Origin: Hahella sp. CCB-MM4
Lineage (GTDB): Bacteria > Pseudomonadota > Gammaproteobacteria > Pseudomonadales > Oleiphilaceae
Assembly (NCBI RefSeq): GCF_002260525.1
Contig: NZ_MRYI01000016.1
Coordinates: 62,001-126,000 of the forward strand
DNA length: 64,000 bases
Direction of reading: 5' to 3'
Part shown: piece after piece, positions 52,410-61,424 of the stretch
How positions within the stretch are numbered: position 1 is the first letter of the stretch
Layout of the letters: each line of letters begins with the position of its first letter
The notes under the pieces: model-generated
What the model was told of the DNA's origin: nothing
What the model saw: only the letters and a program-made list of their open reading frames with translations
The model's database searches: none
Position numbers and translations under genes: made by a program

Positions 52410-53378
52410 ATGAGTGCTATTCGATGGGGAATTTTGTCTACCGGTAACATGGCCCGCCAGTTTGCCGAGGATTTTCAATATAGCCGGGGAGGTGTTCTAT
52501 CTGCCGTCTGTTCCCGCAGACAGAATGATGCGGAAGGCTTTGCCCGGGAATTCGGACTGGAACATGCGTATTCCTCTCTGGAGGACATGTTAAGAGGAGG
52601 GCAGTTGGATCTGCTCTACATCGCCAGTCCCCACAGTCACCACTTTGACGCGGCAATGACTGCACTGAAAGCGGGAGTTCCCGTCTTGTGTGAAAAGCCA
52701 ATGACCACCACGCTGCAAGCCACTGAAGCTTTGTATGAGGCGGCAGATAAAGCGGGTGTGTTTCTGATGGAAGCTCTCTGGACCCGGTTTAATCCCGCCA
52801 TTATTGAAATGCTTGAGTGGATCAGAGAGGGACGGATAGGAGAAGTCAAAACCGTTCATGCGAATTTTGGTTTTGCCGTGAATGTGGAACCAGATCATCG
52901 CCTGCTGAATCCCGCTCTGGGAGGCGGAGCCCTGTTGGACGTTGGTATCTATCCTCTGTTTCTGGCGCAATTGGTGCTGGGGGAGGTCGCCAGTATGGAT
53001 TCCCGAGTGGAAATTGGTGAAACTGGAGTCGATGTGCACGAGGACATCTGGTTGGAACACGCCGGAGGTGGAACATCTTCCCTGACGGCGAGTATTGATC
53101 GCTTCCTGCCCAATAATGCGATTATCAGTGGGACCAGGGGATATATCGAAATTCCCGGCCACTGGTTTGCCGCGAAGTCGCTACGTTATTGCCTGGAAGG
53201 CAAAGAGCCTGAATGGGCCTCTTTCGACTTTGCCGGGGCTGGCTGGCATCTTGAAGCGACTCACGTAAATGAGTGCTTGAGTGAAGGTAGAACTCATAGT
53301 CCTCTCTACACTCCACAGGACTCCATACGACTGGCCAGGACGATGAACTTACTCCTTGATCAATGGAAGACAGAATAG
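52410..53378 (+). CDS. Gfo/Idh/MocA-family oxidoreductase
   Basis: NAD(P)-dependent dehydrogenase of the sugar or dihydrodiol type. 322 residues from ATG 52410, which has AGGGGA upstream; an in-frame start at 52374 is weaker. Rossmann start (IRWGILSTGNMARQFAEDF), the family's EKP motif with catalytic Lys (VLCEKPMTTT) and GGGALLDVGIYPL in the second domain. A single gene; substrate unknown. Confidence 0.92.
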   Translation: MSAIRWGILSTGNMARQFAEDFQYSRGGVLSAVCSRRQNDAEGFAREFGLEHAYSSLEDMLRGGQLDLLYIASPHSHHFDAAMTALKAGVPVLCEKPMTTTLQATEALYEAADKAGVFLMEALWTRFNPAIIEMLEWIREGRIGEVKTVHANFGFAVNVEPDHRLLNPALGGGALLDVGIYPLFLAQLVLGEVASMDSRVEIGETGVDVHEDIWLEHAGGGTSSLTASIDRFLPNNAIISGTRGYIEIPGHWFAAKSLRYCLEGKEPEWASFDFAGAGWHLEATHVNECLSEGRTHSPLYTPQDSIRLARTMNLLLDQWKTE

Positions 53379-53529
53379 TCGCCGTTAAGCGTACGCGATT
53401 CTGTTTTGTCCTTTATTTAATTTTCCCTTGGTTCAATTTGCCCCGATGTTCTCTGACCCAGCGGGTGAGGGCTAAGAAAAGTCATGCTATGTCACAGCCA
53501 GGGCGATCGAATGATTGTCGGAACAGGCC

Positions 53530-54294
53530 CTAGCTTTGGGCCCATTCCTTGAGCTGCAGGCAGGGGCCCTGGAATACCAACTGAGTCGGATCAAGTTGTC
53601 CGGCATTGGTATTGACCAGAAGGCGGCTACTGTTGATCAACGCCTGCCACTCCTGTTTGGGTAGGGACCAGGCGCTTCCCGGCTCAGGCAGCGTTCCCAG
53701 ATATGTAAATGCGTGGGTTTCCCGATCTTCAGCCCAAAGGTGGAGTTCCTGTTTAGGGGCCGGTGCTGCGTTCCTGGACCACTGAAGCGTGAGGAACGAC
53801 TCGCCGGGAGCTTTCCCTTGATATCCACTGATGACAAATGCCACGTCGTCTGCAGTGTTGGATATGGATGCCTGCATGGGGGCCAGATAATCCGCTCCTC
53901 TGGCTTTCCAGTCGGTATTGGCCGGCTGGGTAATCACAAACACCAATAGCATCAGACTGGCCAATGCACTGCCCAGGCCAAGCCATTTCCAGAGGTTAAA
54001 TGCAGTTGAAACTATACCGTTGGGTTCAGCGGCGGTGCTTCTTTCTGTGGTCGGTTGAAACAGACGATTTTGTAATGATTCCCAGGTTTGATCCGGTACC
54101 CGCATCGGAGGGACGTCACTGTGAATCGGGGACAGACTGTCTGACCATTCAGCTACGGCGTTCCGCAGAGGAGGAGTGACCCTCAGCAGCGTCTCCATAC
54201 GTTTACGAACCAGAGGAGACAGGTGCCCTGCAACGTATTGCGAAGCCAAGTGCTCGCACACTTCAGGTTGTTGGTATCTCAGGCACTCAGACAT
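53530..54294 (-). CDS. Anti-sigma factor, RskA type
   Basis: Membrane protein that holds the ECF sigma factor inactive. 254 residues: an N-terminal cytoplasmic sigma-binding helix region (about 8-55), a linker with the WESLQNRLF pattern, one membrane helix (LGLGSALASLMLLVFVI, about 105-122) and a periplasmic RskA domain (WSRNAAPAPKQELHLWAED, YLGTLPEPGSAWSLP). It overlaps the sigma gene by 16 nt. Confidence 0.92.
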   Translation of the reverse strand: MSECLRYQQPEVCEHLASQYVAGHLSPLVRKRMETLLRVTPPLRNAVAEWSDSLSPIHSDVPPMRVPDQTWESLQNRLFQPTTERSTAAEPNGIVSTAFNLWKWLGLGSALASLMLLVFVITQPANTDWKARGADYLAPMQASISNTADDVAFVISGYQGKAPGESFLTLQWSRNAAPAPKQELHLWAEDRETHAFTYLGTLPEPGSAWSLPKQEWQALINSSRLLVNTNAGQLDPTQLVFQGPCLQLKEWAQS

Positions 54295-54875
54295 TTTTTT
54301 AACTCCAGCAGACCTCTTCTGATCCAGGCTTTCAGGGTGCCTAACGGCTTTTGCATTTTGTCGCTTAGTTCGCCGTGGCTATAGCCATGGACATAGGACA
54401 GCAGAATCGCTTCGCGAGCCTCCTCCGATAGCAACGACAGGCATTGTTGCAAGCCGCGGCTGTCAGCAGGGCAACTTAGATTGGCTGAGAGCGACTGCAT
54501 CAGAATATCTGTATCTTCCCGTAAATCCTCTGGTTTGCGTTGCAGACTTTTCAGCCGGTCCAGAGCAGCGTTGCGGGCCATCACAGTGAGCCAGCCCCAG
54601 GCCGATCCTGTTCCTGCAAAGGTTTGGGCCTGATGCCAGACTTTGACAAATACCTCTTGCAGCACATCTGCACTTTCGTGCGGATCTTTGAGGATGCGGT
54701 TGATGACTGTCATCAGCCTGCCGGAGGTTTGTCGGTATAACGCCTCAAAAGCCTTTCGGTCAGACAGGGCCACCCGCCGGAATAGGTCATCCAAACTTCC
54801 GTTGCTCGGTGATTCCGTTTCCTCAAGTCCCTGGGCACTTGTATTTTGTTCAGCCTTCAGTGTGATCCCTGCCAT
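54279..54875 (-). CDS. ECF sigma factor, SigK-like
   Basis: 198 residues. Region 2: FEALYRQTSGRLMTVINRIL and ADVLQEVFVKVW; region 4: LSYVHGYSHGELSDKMQKPLGTLKAWIRRGLLELKKCL. The start is not fixed, as no good RBS is seen; the first 25 residues may be extra. Followed by its RskA-type anti-sigma gene and preceded by a PF03640 lipoprotein gene that is a likely regulon member. Confidence 0.93.
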   Translation of the reverse strand: MAGITLKAEQNTSAQGLEETESPSNGSLDDLFRRVALSDRKAFEALYRQTSGRLMTVINRILKDPHESADVLQEVFVKVWHQAQTFAGTGSAWGWLTVMARNAALDRLKSLQRKPEDLREDTDILMQSLSANLSCPADSRGLQQCLSLLSEEAREAILLSYVHGYSHGELSDKMQKPLGTLKAWIRRGLLELKKCLSA

Positions 54876-54956
54876 ATGGATGGATAAAGTTCATCGTCAA
54901 GTGGTCAACATCATACTTGCGAACAGGCGCCTTTATCCACCCCGAGATGGCTAAAA

Positions 54957-55385
54957 CTAATAAGTCCCGGAGCCACCATCGCCATATCCGTGGGACTTGG
55001 ATTCTGACGGAATGACGTGCCAGACACTGCCCAAGCCGTTACCTTCTGCATCACCGGGTTTGCTGTCTTTGAACCAGGTATACAGAGGAGCGCCTTTATA
55101 AGCCCATTGATGAGTACCGTCTTTGCGGACCACAATGCTGTAGTCTCCACTGGCCTTGGCATCCTGTGGTGCCATAAATGGTGGCCATTTGACCGCACAT
55201 TGATCGTAGCAGTTGGATTGTCCCTTGGAGTCTTTATCAAATGTATACAGAGTCATTCCTTCCGGCGTGGTCAGCACAGTGCCGGCGGAAGTCTGGTGGC
55301 TCTCGGCAGGATATTCGCCCCCGCCGTAAGCACAGGCTACCAAAGTCAGGGATAACAGGGCGGTGGCTGCGGATTGGATTTTCAT
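54957..55385 (-). CDS. Lipoprotein with PF03640 'secreted repeat' units
   Basis: 142 residues: lipobox signal (LLSLTLVAC), then two PF03640-type repeats (GMTLYTFDKDSKGQSNCYDQC and GAPLYTWFKDSKPGDAEG). AAGGAGAG before the ATG is a strong ribosome site. The function of these proteins is not known, but they are commonly next to SigK-RskA pairs. The Gly-rich tail (YGDGGSGTY) may be flexible. Confidence 0.9.
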   Translation of the reverse strand: MKIQSAATALLSLTLVACAYGGGEYPAESHQTSAGTVLTTPEGMTLYTFDKDSKGQSNCYDQCAVKWPPFMAPQDAKASGDYSIVVRKDGTHQWAYKGAPLYTWFKDSKPGDAEGNGLGSVWHVIPSESKSHGYGDGGSGTY

Positions 55386-55577
55386 AGAATCTCTCCTTGT
55401 GAGTAATTAAGTCTTCACTAACTAAGACGACAGGGAGAGGGTATTTGGATGCAAAAAACTTAAATTTTTTTCAATTATTTGAAGAAGAGGCCCATGGCTG
55501 GGAGAAAGCCCCGGTCATCTTTCTCATCTCTCTCAACTCTTTTCAAGGGCTCTCTGTGCGATCAAGTCTACGGTATA

Positions 55578-55607
55578 CATAGCCTGCTCCCTATGGAGCA
55601 GGCTATG
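55578..55607 (-). terminator. Long hairpin after the first phosphoribosyltransferase gene
   Basis: Perfect 13-bp stem (CATAGCCTGCTCC / GGAGCAGGCTATG) with a 4-nt loop, 50 nt past the - strand stop. There is no T run, but the stem is very stable. Confidence 0.6.
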
Positions 55608-55657
55608 GGGAGTCTGTTACATGGAAATGTGGAACCTGCGGTTTACTGAAAAGGTTG

Positions 55658-56251
55658 TTACTTCGCAGATGATTTACATTCGTCCAGAATCGGCAGGATA
55701 AAAGGCTTGTTTTCCTTGATCTCCTCAATGGAGAGACCATTGAGTTCGTACGGGAATACCAACCAGTCTTCTGTGCTGTGGAGGCAGTAATCCGGTTCAA
55801 GGGTCGTCTTGTTAAAGGACGGACGCTCCCATAAAGTGGCGATTTTGACATCTTTGGGCATGTTGCGTTTGCAATTGCGCTCCAGCTTGTCCAATACCGC
55901 TTTAATATTGAGCCCGGTGCTGAATACGTCGTCCACGATAAGCAGACCATCATCCGCATCCAGGTTTTCCAAAAGATACTGAGTCCCGTGAACCCGTATT
56001 TCAGTATTGGGGGAGGCCACCATATTGTGATAGTAAGGCTGCCCACGGTAGGAGGTTCGCAGGGCGATATGGTCTGTTTCAACGCCCAGTGTCTGTAGAC
56101 ATTCCTGAACGTATATACCGATAGAACTTCCGCCACGCCATAAACCGACAATAAATGTGGGGCGGAAGCCACTTTCAAAAATCTTCACTCCAAGACGGAA
56201 AGCGTCGAGAATGAGTGATTCTTCATCAAGATAGCGCTTTTTCATAGCCAT
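55658..56251 (-). CDS. Phosphoribosyltransferase, paralogue A
   Basis: Type I PRTase, hypoxanthine/xanthine-like. 197 residues. The PRPP-binding motif is LLIVDDVFSTG (about 105-115); IVGLWRGGSSIG near residue 35 is the usual early loop. The base is not defined by the sequence. It stands head to head with paralogue B, with only 121 nt between the starts, and the two share order and motifs throughout (FESGFRPTF, YLLENL vs YLVKNV). Confidence 0.88.
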   Translation of the reverse strand: MAMKKRYLDEESLILDAFRLGVKIFESGFRPTFIVGLWRGGSSIGIYVQECLQTLGVETDHIALRTSYRGQPYYHNMVASPNTEIRVHGTQYLLENLDADDGLLIVDDVFSTGLNIKAVLDKLERNCKRNMPKDVKIATLWERPSFNKTTLEPDYCLHSTEDWLVFPYELNGLSIEEIKENKPFILPILDECKSSAK

Positions 56252-56372
56252 GTGGTTGCCAAAGTCGAATTAGAGAGAGAATATACCCGATTGCGAAAAA
56301 ATTGCGAGATCGCAGTAAATATTGATGCGGTAAATTGCCGGTAGAAGAGATACAGAGAAGATTAAAGACAGT

Positions 56373-56945
56373 ATGAGTGAAAAACAGTATCTGACAGCGC
56401 AAGGCTTATTAGAGGATTCATACCGGCTGGCGGCCAAAATCATCAGCAGTGGGTTTCGTCCCACGTTCATGTTGGCTATCTGGCGGGGTGGAGCGCCTAT
56501 AGGAACCGCCGTGCAGGAGTTTCTTGATTTTCACGGGATTGTGACTGACAACATCGCCATTCGTACATCTTCATATAGTGGGATCGACAACCAAAGTCGC
56601 CAGGTCAAGGTATTTGGCTTGAACTATCTGGTTAAGAATGTGCAAAGTCATGATCGCCTGCTGATCGTCGATGATGTGTTTGATACCGGCCGCTCGATTG
56701 AAGCTATTATTGATGAACTGCGCAAACGTGCGAGATTGAATACTCCGGAAGATATCAGGATTGCCGTTCCCTACTACAAGCCCAGTCGCAACCAGACGGG
56801 CCGTATTCCTGATTACTACATTCATGAAACGGAAGCCTGGTTGAAGTACCCCCATTCCCTGGAAGGGCTGACGCCCGAAGAAATTGCCCGCAATCGCCCG
56901 GCAATCTATGACATCATCAAGGATCATTTACCGGGAGCTCAATGA
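56373..56945 (+). CDS. Phosphoribosyltransferase, paralogue B
   Basis: 190 residues, PRPP motif LLIVDDVFDTG and early loop LAIWRGGAPIG. It is a clear paralogue of the divergent gene at 55658. Main differences lie in the middle loop (SSYSGIDNQSR against TSYRGQPYYHN), where the base-specificity hood is expected, so the two may take different purines. The shared 121-nt spacer must hold both promoters. Confidence 0.88.
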   Translation: MSEKQYLTAQGLLEDSYRLAAKIISSGFRPTFMLAIWRGGAPIGTAVQEFLDFHGIVTDNIAIRTSSYSGIDNQSRQVKVFGLNYLVKNVQSHDRLLIVDDVFDTGRSIEAIIDELRKRARLNTPEDIRIAVPYYKPSRNQTGRIPDYYIHETEAWLKYPHSLEGLTPEEIARNRPAIYDIIKDHLPGAQ

Positions 56946-56986
56946 GGCTCTTATGCCGGGCGGGTAGCGCCGCGATTAAAAGCGGT

Positions 56987-58051
56987 TTATATCCAGGTAA
57001 AGTCCTCTGACAGGTTACCTTCGAGGTCGCTTTCGCCGGTGACCTTGTTCCTGCCCTCTCTCTTGGACTGATAAAGGCAGGCATCGGTGCGCCTCATCAG
57101 GTCCTCTATACTTTCCCGCGAATGGTAAGAGCCTACTCCGGCGGATACGGTCAGGGAGCCCAGCTTCTTGTTTTCCTTGCTGTCTGAAAGTGGCTGTCGG
57201 GCAATTTTCTGGCGACAATTCTCGGCGACCGACATGGCACCAACGTAATCGGTTTCGGGTAATAGAATGGCGAATTCCTCCCCACCCACACGGGCGACCA
57301 TATCACTTCCCCGGACGCACTGCGTCAGACTGGAGGCGACATAGCGCAACACCTTGTCGCCGATGGAGTGGCCGAATTGGTCGTTGAACTGTTTGAAGCT
57401 ATCAATATCAATCAGAATAACGGCAAGGGCAGTATTTTCATGCATGGACAGGTGAATCGCCTTATCCAGGGCAATGTCGAAAGCTCTTCGGTTTCTTACC
57501 CGGGTGAGTGAATCGGTATTGGCCTCCTCATTCAGACGCTCCATTTCCATGCGCAGATCTTTAATATCACTGGCCATGCTGCAGACGGTTTCTTGCAGGT
57601 TATGGGTTGCCTGCTCGCGTTTACGGGTTTCCACCAACAGTTCCCGGATCATTTCCTGGAGAGCGTCAGAAGTGGAGACATCCTGAATCTGGGCGGAAAA
57701 CTGCTGTAAGGTTCTGGAAAAATCTGAAAGCTGTTCGCCTTCGTCATTCAGGTTTTCCAGTAGCTCCGTAATAATTTTGCGCACGCTGTCTTTGAGCTTA
57801 TTGATTTCTGCCTGCTCTGTACTGCACAGAATATATTTGGCATAGAGCTCTGCATTGACCTCATCGGTGTAGTCTGCCTGCTTCTTGTCGAGATCAAAAA
57901 TGTGCGCTTTCAGGCCAAGATTCTTGCCAATGGTATACTCGTACCAGACCGCATAGTTTTCCGGGGTTGTTGCTATCTTTCGCTTGCTCATCTCTGGTAG
58001 CGTTTGTTTCAGATAGTGTATGGCCTCAGTCAGGTCGGTTTTACGAGTCAT
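56987..58051 (-). CDS. Diguanylate cyclase (GGEEF) with helical N-terminal domain
   Basis: Makes c-di-GMP from GTP. 354 residues, cytoplasmic. The first 180 residues are helical with TTPENYAVWYEYTIGKN, a pattern common in this group of cyclases, and a coiled coil. The GGEEF motif is intact (ARVGGEEFAILLPE) with the inhibitory RxxD (RGSD) five residues upstream, so it should be feedback-inhibited. Convergent with PRTase B and divergent from the degenerate GGDEF gene. Confidence 0.94.
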   Translation of the reverse strand: MTRKTDLTEAIHYLKQTLPEMSKRKIATTPENYAVWYEYTIGKNLGLKAHIFDLDKKQADYTDEVNAELYAKYILCSTEQAEINKLKDSVRKIITELLENLNDEGEQLSDFSRTLQQFSAQIQDVSTSDALQEMIRELLVETRKREQATHNLQETVCSMASDIKDLRMEMERLNEEANTDSLTRVRNRRAFDIALDKAIHLSMHENTALAVILIDIDSFKQFNDQFGHSIGDKVLRYVASSLTQCVRGSDMVARVGGEEFAILLPETDYVGAMSVAENCRQKIARQPLSDSKENKKLGSLTVSAGVGSYHSRESIEDLMRRTDACLYQSKREGRNKVTGESDLEGNLSEDFTWI

Positions 58052-58280
58052 TTCTCAATCCGCGGTGTGGTATTCGATAGCTGCCCCATGGGGCTGTTGA
58101 TGGTTCTGACTTTTTGAAAAGTATAGTTGAGAATTCATTCCTTTAGATATCCCCAACTCTCCTGAAAGCATGCCGAAATCTTATCAGGAGGCGTTTTGCG
58201 AGTCATAGTCTAAACTAAATTCTTGAAAGACTTGATAGTTTACTACTTAATCCTGATGGTGCTTTGGGTTTCTCCGAACA

Positions 58281-58931
58281 ATGAATAACGCCTTGATGAC
58301 TTCGCCGCTGCTCTGGGTCAGTGTTGTATTGCTGGTGATGAGTGTACTACTTGGCTGGAAGCTGAAGTCGGCACAGAGCAAATTAAAGGAAGCTGCGACC
58401 CATGACCATGTGACCCATGCTCTGGAATGGCCCTATAACGAGCAGGAAGCATCGCGCATGGTCAAGCATTGCGAGCGATATAAGGAATCCATCAGCTTCC
58501 TCATGCTTGATGGCGATCATTTTCGCCGTATTTATGATGAATTCGGCCCGGAAACCGGACAGGAAGCTATGTCAATTCTGGCGTCTGCGGTTACCAAGGT
58601 CATCCGGGAAGTGGATATTTTCGGGCGCTACGGTAGTGGTAAGTTCCTTATTTGCCTGCCATCGACAAACCTGAATGGGGCGGTTGTATTGGCCGAGCGT
58701 ATTCGACAGGCGGTGGTTGAAATCAAGCCTCAACGGTATAACTCCAATTTTTCCGTTAGCATCGGATGCGCAGAAAAACAGCAAATGGAGAATATGAACG
58801 ATGTGATCAAGCGGGCCAACCATGCCCTGGAAAGAGCCAGGAAGGATGGCGGGAATCGTGTGGCTGCATCGAAAAATCATGAAGCAAAAAGCCATCGAAA
58901 TGCGGTATGGCCTAATTTGAAGAATCTATAA
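58281..58931 (+). CDS. Membrane-anchored degenerate GGDEF protein
   Basis: 216 residues: one N-terminal membrane helix (LLWVSVVLLVMSVLLGWKL), then a GGDEF fold (FLMLDGDHFRRIYDEFG, FSVSIGCAE). The catalytic motif is GSGKF in place of GGDEF, so synthesis is very unlikely. The inhibitory site RxxD (REVD) is kept exactly five residues upstream, so it probably still binds c-di-GMP as a receptor. It starts 229 nt from the divergent active cyclase. Confidence 0.88.
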   Translation: MNNALMTSPLLWVSVVLLVMSVLLGWKLKSAQSKLKEAATHDHVTHALEWPYNEQEASRMVKHCERYKESISFLMLDGDHFRRIYDEFGPETGQEAMSILASAVTKVIREVDIFGRYGSGKFLICLPSTNLNGAVVLAERIRQAVVEIKPQRYNSNFSVSIGCAEKQQMENMNDVIKRANHALERARKDGGNRVAASKNHEAKSHRNAVWPNLKNL

Positions 58932-58980
58932 GTCCAGCTCGGATTGCCGCAGACGAGCCGCGAATCCTATTGGCGTCCGG

Positions 58981-59853
58981 CTAAGACCGGGTCCCTCTGT
59001 TACGACCCCAGAACAATGTCCCGATACCTGCCAAAATCACCAGACCAGCCACTACCAGATGCAGCGTTAGAGATTCATCAACAAATATCACACCTCCCAG
59101 CGCCGCTATGACGGGAACCAAAAGCTGTAATATGCCTGCCTGTGCCGCAGAAAGGGTCGGTAGAACGCTATACCAGATTGCATAGCCTACGGCTGAGGCC
59201 AAAGCGCCGGATAGAATCGCCAGTGTGATTCCGGGACCGGATAAGTGAAATTGATCAAGGCTTATCGCAGCAACAAGCGTTATCAAGGCATATGGTGTAC
59301 TCAGGCGGAAGTTTCTGGCTGTAGACCTTAACGGGTTGGTAGTTGAGCGGCCCAGCCAGGTATATACACCCCAGGCCACACCTGCGGCAGCCATCAGGAC
59401 TGTTGCGATAGGTTCGGGACGGGTAGCGGAAGGCAGCATCAGGTAGGTAAAACCGCCAATCGCAATAAGAAGTCCAAGTATTTCCAGTCCATTAAGGCGC
59501 TGCCCGGCGATGAATCCCAGTGTTACCAGAGTGATTTGTACCATGGCAAACAGAACCAGAGCTCCTGTCGCCGTATTCAGTTCAACGTAGGCATAGGAAA
59601 AGCAGACGGCATAGATAAACAGCGCGGTAGCGCCCTGGCTGAACCAGCAGGATTGGGAAGGGGAAGGATTCGGTGGTGCTGTTTTTTGGTGGTCGCGGTA
59701 GGCGACAATCAGCCACAGCATCAGTGCGCCTGAAATCAGCCGGGCTGCAGTAAAGCTGCCCGGGTCAATGGTTTCGGCACCAAGGGCCATTCGACAAAGT
59801 ACTGAGTTAGCGGCAAATGCGATTAGCGCCAGACTGATCAGTACCAGGGCCAT
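58981..59853 (-). CDS. EamA-family (DMT) transporter
   Basis: Ten-helix inner-membrane carrier of the drug/metabolite type, 290 residues, with two EamA repeats (start LISLALIAFAANSVLCRMAL; second around TVLMAAAGVAWGVYTWLG). Substrate unknown; many relatives export metabolites. It starts 13 nt after sufE, so it may be read with the suf operon, though a link in function is not evident. Confidence 0.92.
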   Translation of the reverse strand: MALVLISLALIAFAANSVLCRMALGAETIDPGSFTAARLISGALMLWLIVAYRDHQKTAPPNPSPSQSCWFSQGATALFIYAVCFSYAYVELNTATGALVLFAMVQITLVTLGFIAGQRLNGLEILGLLIAIGGFTYLMLPSATRPEPIATVLMAAAGVAWGVYTWLGRSTTNPLRSTARNFRLSTPYALITLVAAISLDQFHLSGPGITLAILSGALASAVGYAIWYSVLPTLSAAQAGILQLLVPVIAALGGVIFVDESLTLHLVVAGLVILAGIGTLFWGRNRGTRS

Positions 59854-59866
59854 TGGTCAGGCTATA

Positions 59867-60334
59867 TCAATGGCCCGCGCACTGGCGGGCGGTATCCTGG
59901 ATTTTCTTCACCATTGCCCTTAATCCATTGCCGCGGGTCGGGCTCAGGTGTTTCAGCAGGTCCAGTTCCTGGAAAAGGGCATCCATATCGAAACCGGCGA
60001 TGTTTTGGGGAGACTGGCTGTTGAACGCTGTCATCACGACCGCTGCAAGCCCACGAACAATCATGGCATCACTGTCTACCAGCACGTAGAGCTTGTTTTC
60101 CGTTTCATCATAGTAATGAACAAACCAGACTTGGCTTTGGCAGCCGTGGATGTAGTTTTCTTCTTTACGATGCTCTTCCGGCATCGGCGGAACCTTCTTG
60201 CCCAGATCGATGACATAACCGTAGCGGTCTTCCCAATCATCAAGGAATTCAAAATTTTCCCTGACTTCGTCCAGGGTGGTTTCGGTTCCCAGCGGATTGG
60301 ATTCAAAAATGGTTTTTTCGGCTACAGCGGTCAT
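59867..60334 (-). CDS. sufE: Cysteine desulphurase activator SufE
   Basis: Accepts sulphur from SufS and passes it on for Fe-S cluster assembly. 155 residues; the acceptor Cys lies in NYIHGCQSQVW. Later family segments MIVRGLAAVVM and LSPTRGNGLRAMV are present. Last suf gene of the operon. Confidence 0.95.
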   Translation of the reverse strand: MTAVAEKTIFESNPLGTETTLDEVRENFEFLDDWEDRYGYVIDLGKKVPPMPEEHRKEENYIHGCQSQVWFVHYYDETENKLYVLVDSDAMIVRGLAAVVMTAFNSQSPQNIAGFDMDALFQELDLLKHLSPTRGNGLRAMVKKIQDTARQCAGH

Positions 60335-60415
60335 CGTCTTTTCTGTATCTCTGTTTGAAATTTGTCGTCAGCTAATGTGAATCACTACCAGGCCAGATGG
60401 TGCCGGGGCGAGCGG

Positions 60416-60952
60416 CTAAAGCATTCCCAGTTCCAGTTTAGCTTCTTCACTGAGCATGTCGTTATTCCAGGGAGGATCAAATACCAGCTCCACATCCACA
60501 TGATCCACATTGGGAACCCGGCTGACTTTAAACTTAACGTCATCAGCGATCACCGGACCCATGCCACAACCCGGGGCAGTCAGAGTCATTTCGATATGGA
60601 CCTGATTCTTGTCGCCATCCTTGCCGATGGAGACGTTATATACCAACCCAAGGTCTACGATATTGACGGGGATCTCCGGATCGAAGACAGCTCTGAGTGC
60701 TTCCCAAATATGGCTTTCGTTGACTTCGCCTTCCTTGACGTCATCAAAATTGAAGTCGGCGGTATTTTTCCCCAGGGCATCCGCATCTTTACCTTCAACC
60801 CGGGCAAGGTTGCCGTTGACCACGACGGTGAATGAACCGCCGAGTGCCTGGGTGATTGTGACAAAGGTGTCGGACGGGATAACGATCTCTGTCCCGGCTG
60901 GAACCAGTCGGGCAGGGCATTCACGTTTGGTGAGGACGACTTCGCGTTCCAT
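60416..60952 (-). CDS. sufT: Fe-S assembly protein SufT
   Basis: MIP18-family protein that helps mature Fe-S enzymes. 178 residues: an N-terminal extension typical of SufT (VPAGTEIVIPSDTFVTITQALGG split by short turns) and the DUF59/MIP18 domain (DPEIPVNIVDLGLVY, TAPGCGMGP with the conserved Cys). Lies between sufA and sufE. Confidence 0.94.
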   Translation of the reverse strand: MEREVVLTKRECPARLVPAGTEIVIPSDTFVTITQALGGSFTVVVNGNLARVEGKDADALGKNTADFNFDDVKEGEVNESHIWEALRAVFDPEIPVNIVDLGLVYNVSIGKDGDKNQVHIEMTLTAPGCGMGPVIADDVKFKVSRVPNVDHVDVELVFDPPWNNDMLSEEAKLELGML

Positions 60953-61011
60953 GTTATGCCTTTAAAAAGTTAGTTGCTAAAACCGGATTATCGGGCAGCC
61001 TGGTTGTAACC

Positions 61012-61377
61012 TCAGGCTTCCTGGCGGATGGATATGCTCTCTCCGCAGCCGCATTCGGATTCTGCATTGGGGTTGTTGAACCTGAACATGGAGTTCAACC
61101 CTTCTTTGACAAAATCGATTTCTGTCCCGTTAATCAGGGGCAGACTCTTGGCGTCCACAAAAATGGTAATATCACCATCCACGATAAACTTACGGTCGTC
61201 TTGCTGTGGCTGGGTCACCAGATCCACCACATACATATAGCCTGAACAGCCACTGGTCTTGAGTCCTACCCGGAATCCCTCAGTACCCGGCGTCCTTTCA
61301 ATCTGTTTGCGGATATGGGCTGCGGCAGTCGGGGTAATACGCAATCCCACGTCAGGTGTAAAGGTTTGCGCGCTCAT
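61012..61377 (-). CDS. sufA: A-type Fe-S carrier protein
   Basis: Fe-S cluster carrier, 121 residues from the ATG at 61377; the open frame runs 21 codons further up without a good RBS. The three conserved Cys are present: TSGCSGYMYV and ECGCGE near the C terminus. It follows sufS after a 179-nt gap filled by repeats. Confidence 0.92.
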   Translation of the reverse strand: MSAQTFTPDVGLRITPTAAAHIRKQIERTPGTEGFRVGLKTSGCSGYMYVVDLVTQPQQDDRKFIVDGDITIFVDAKSLPLINGTEIDFVKEGLNSMFRFNNPNAESECGCGESISIRQEA

Positions 61378-61424
61378 AATCAATGCATCTCCTGGTGTAT
61401 CTCGTTCAGTCCTGGTTCTGTCTT

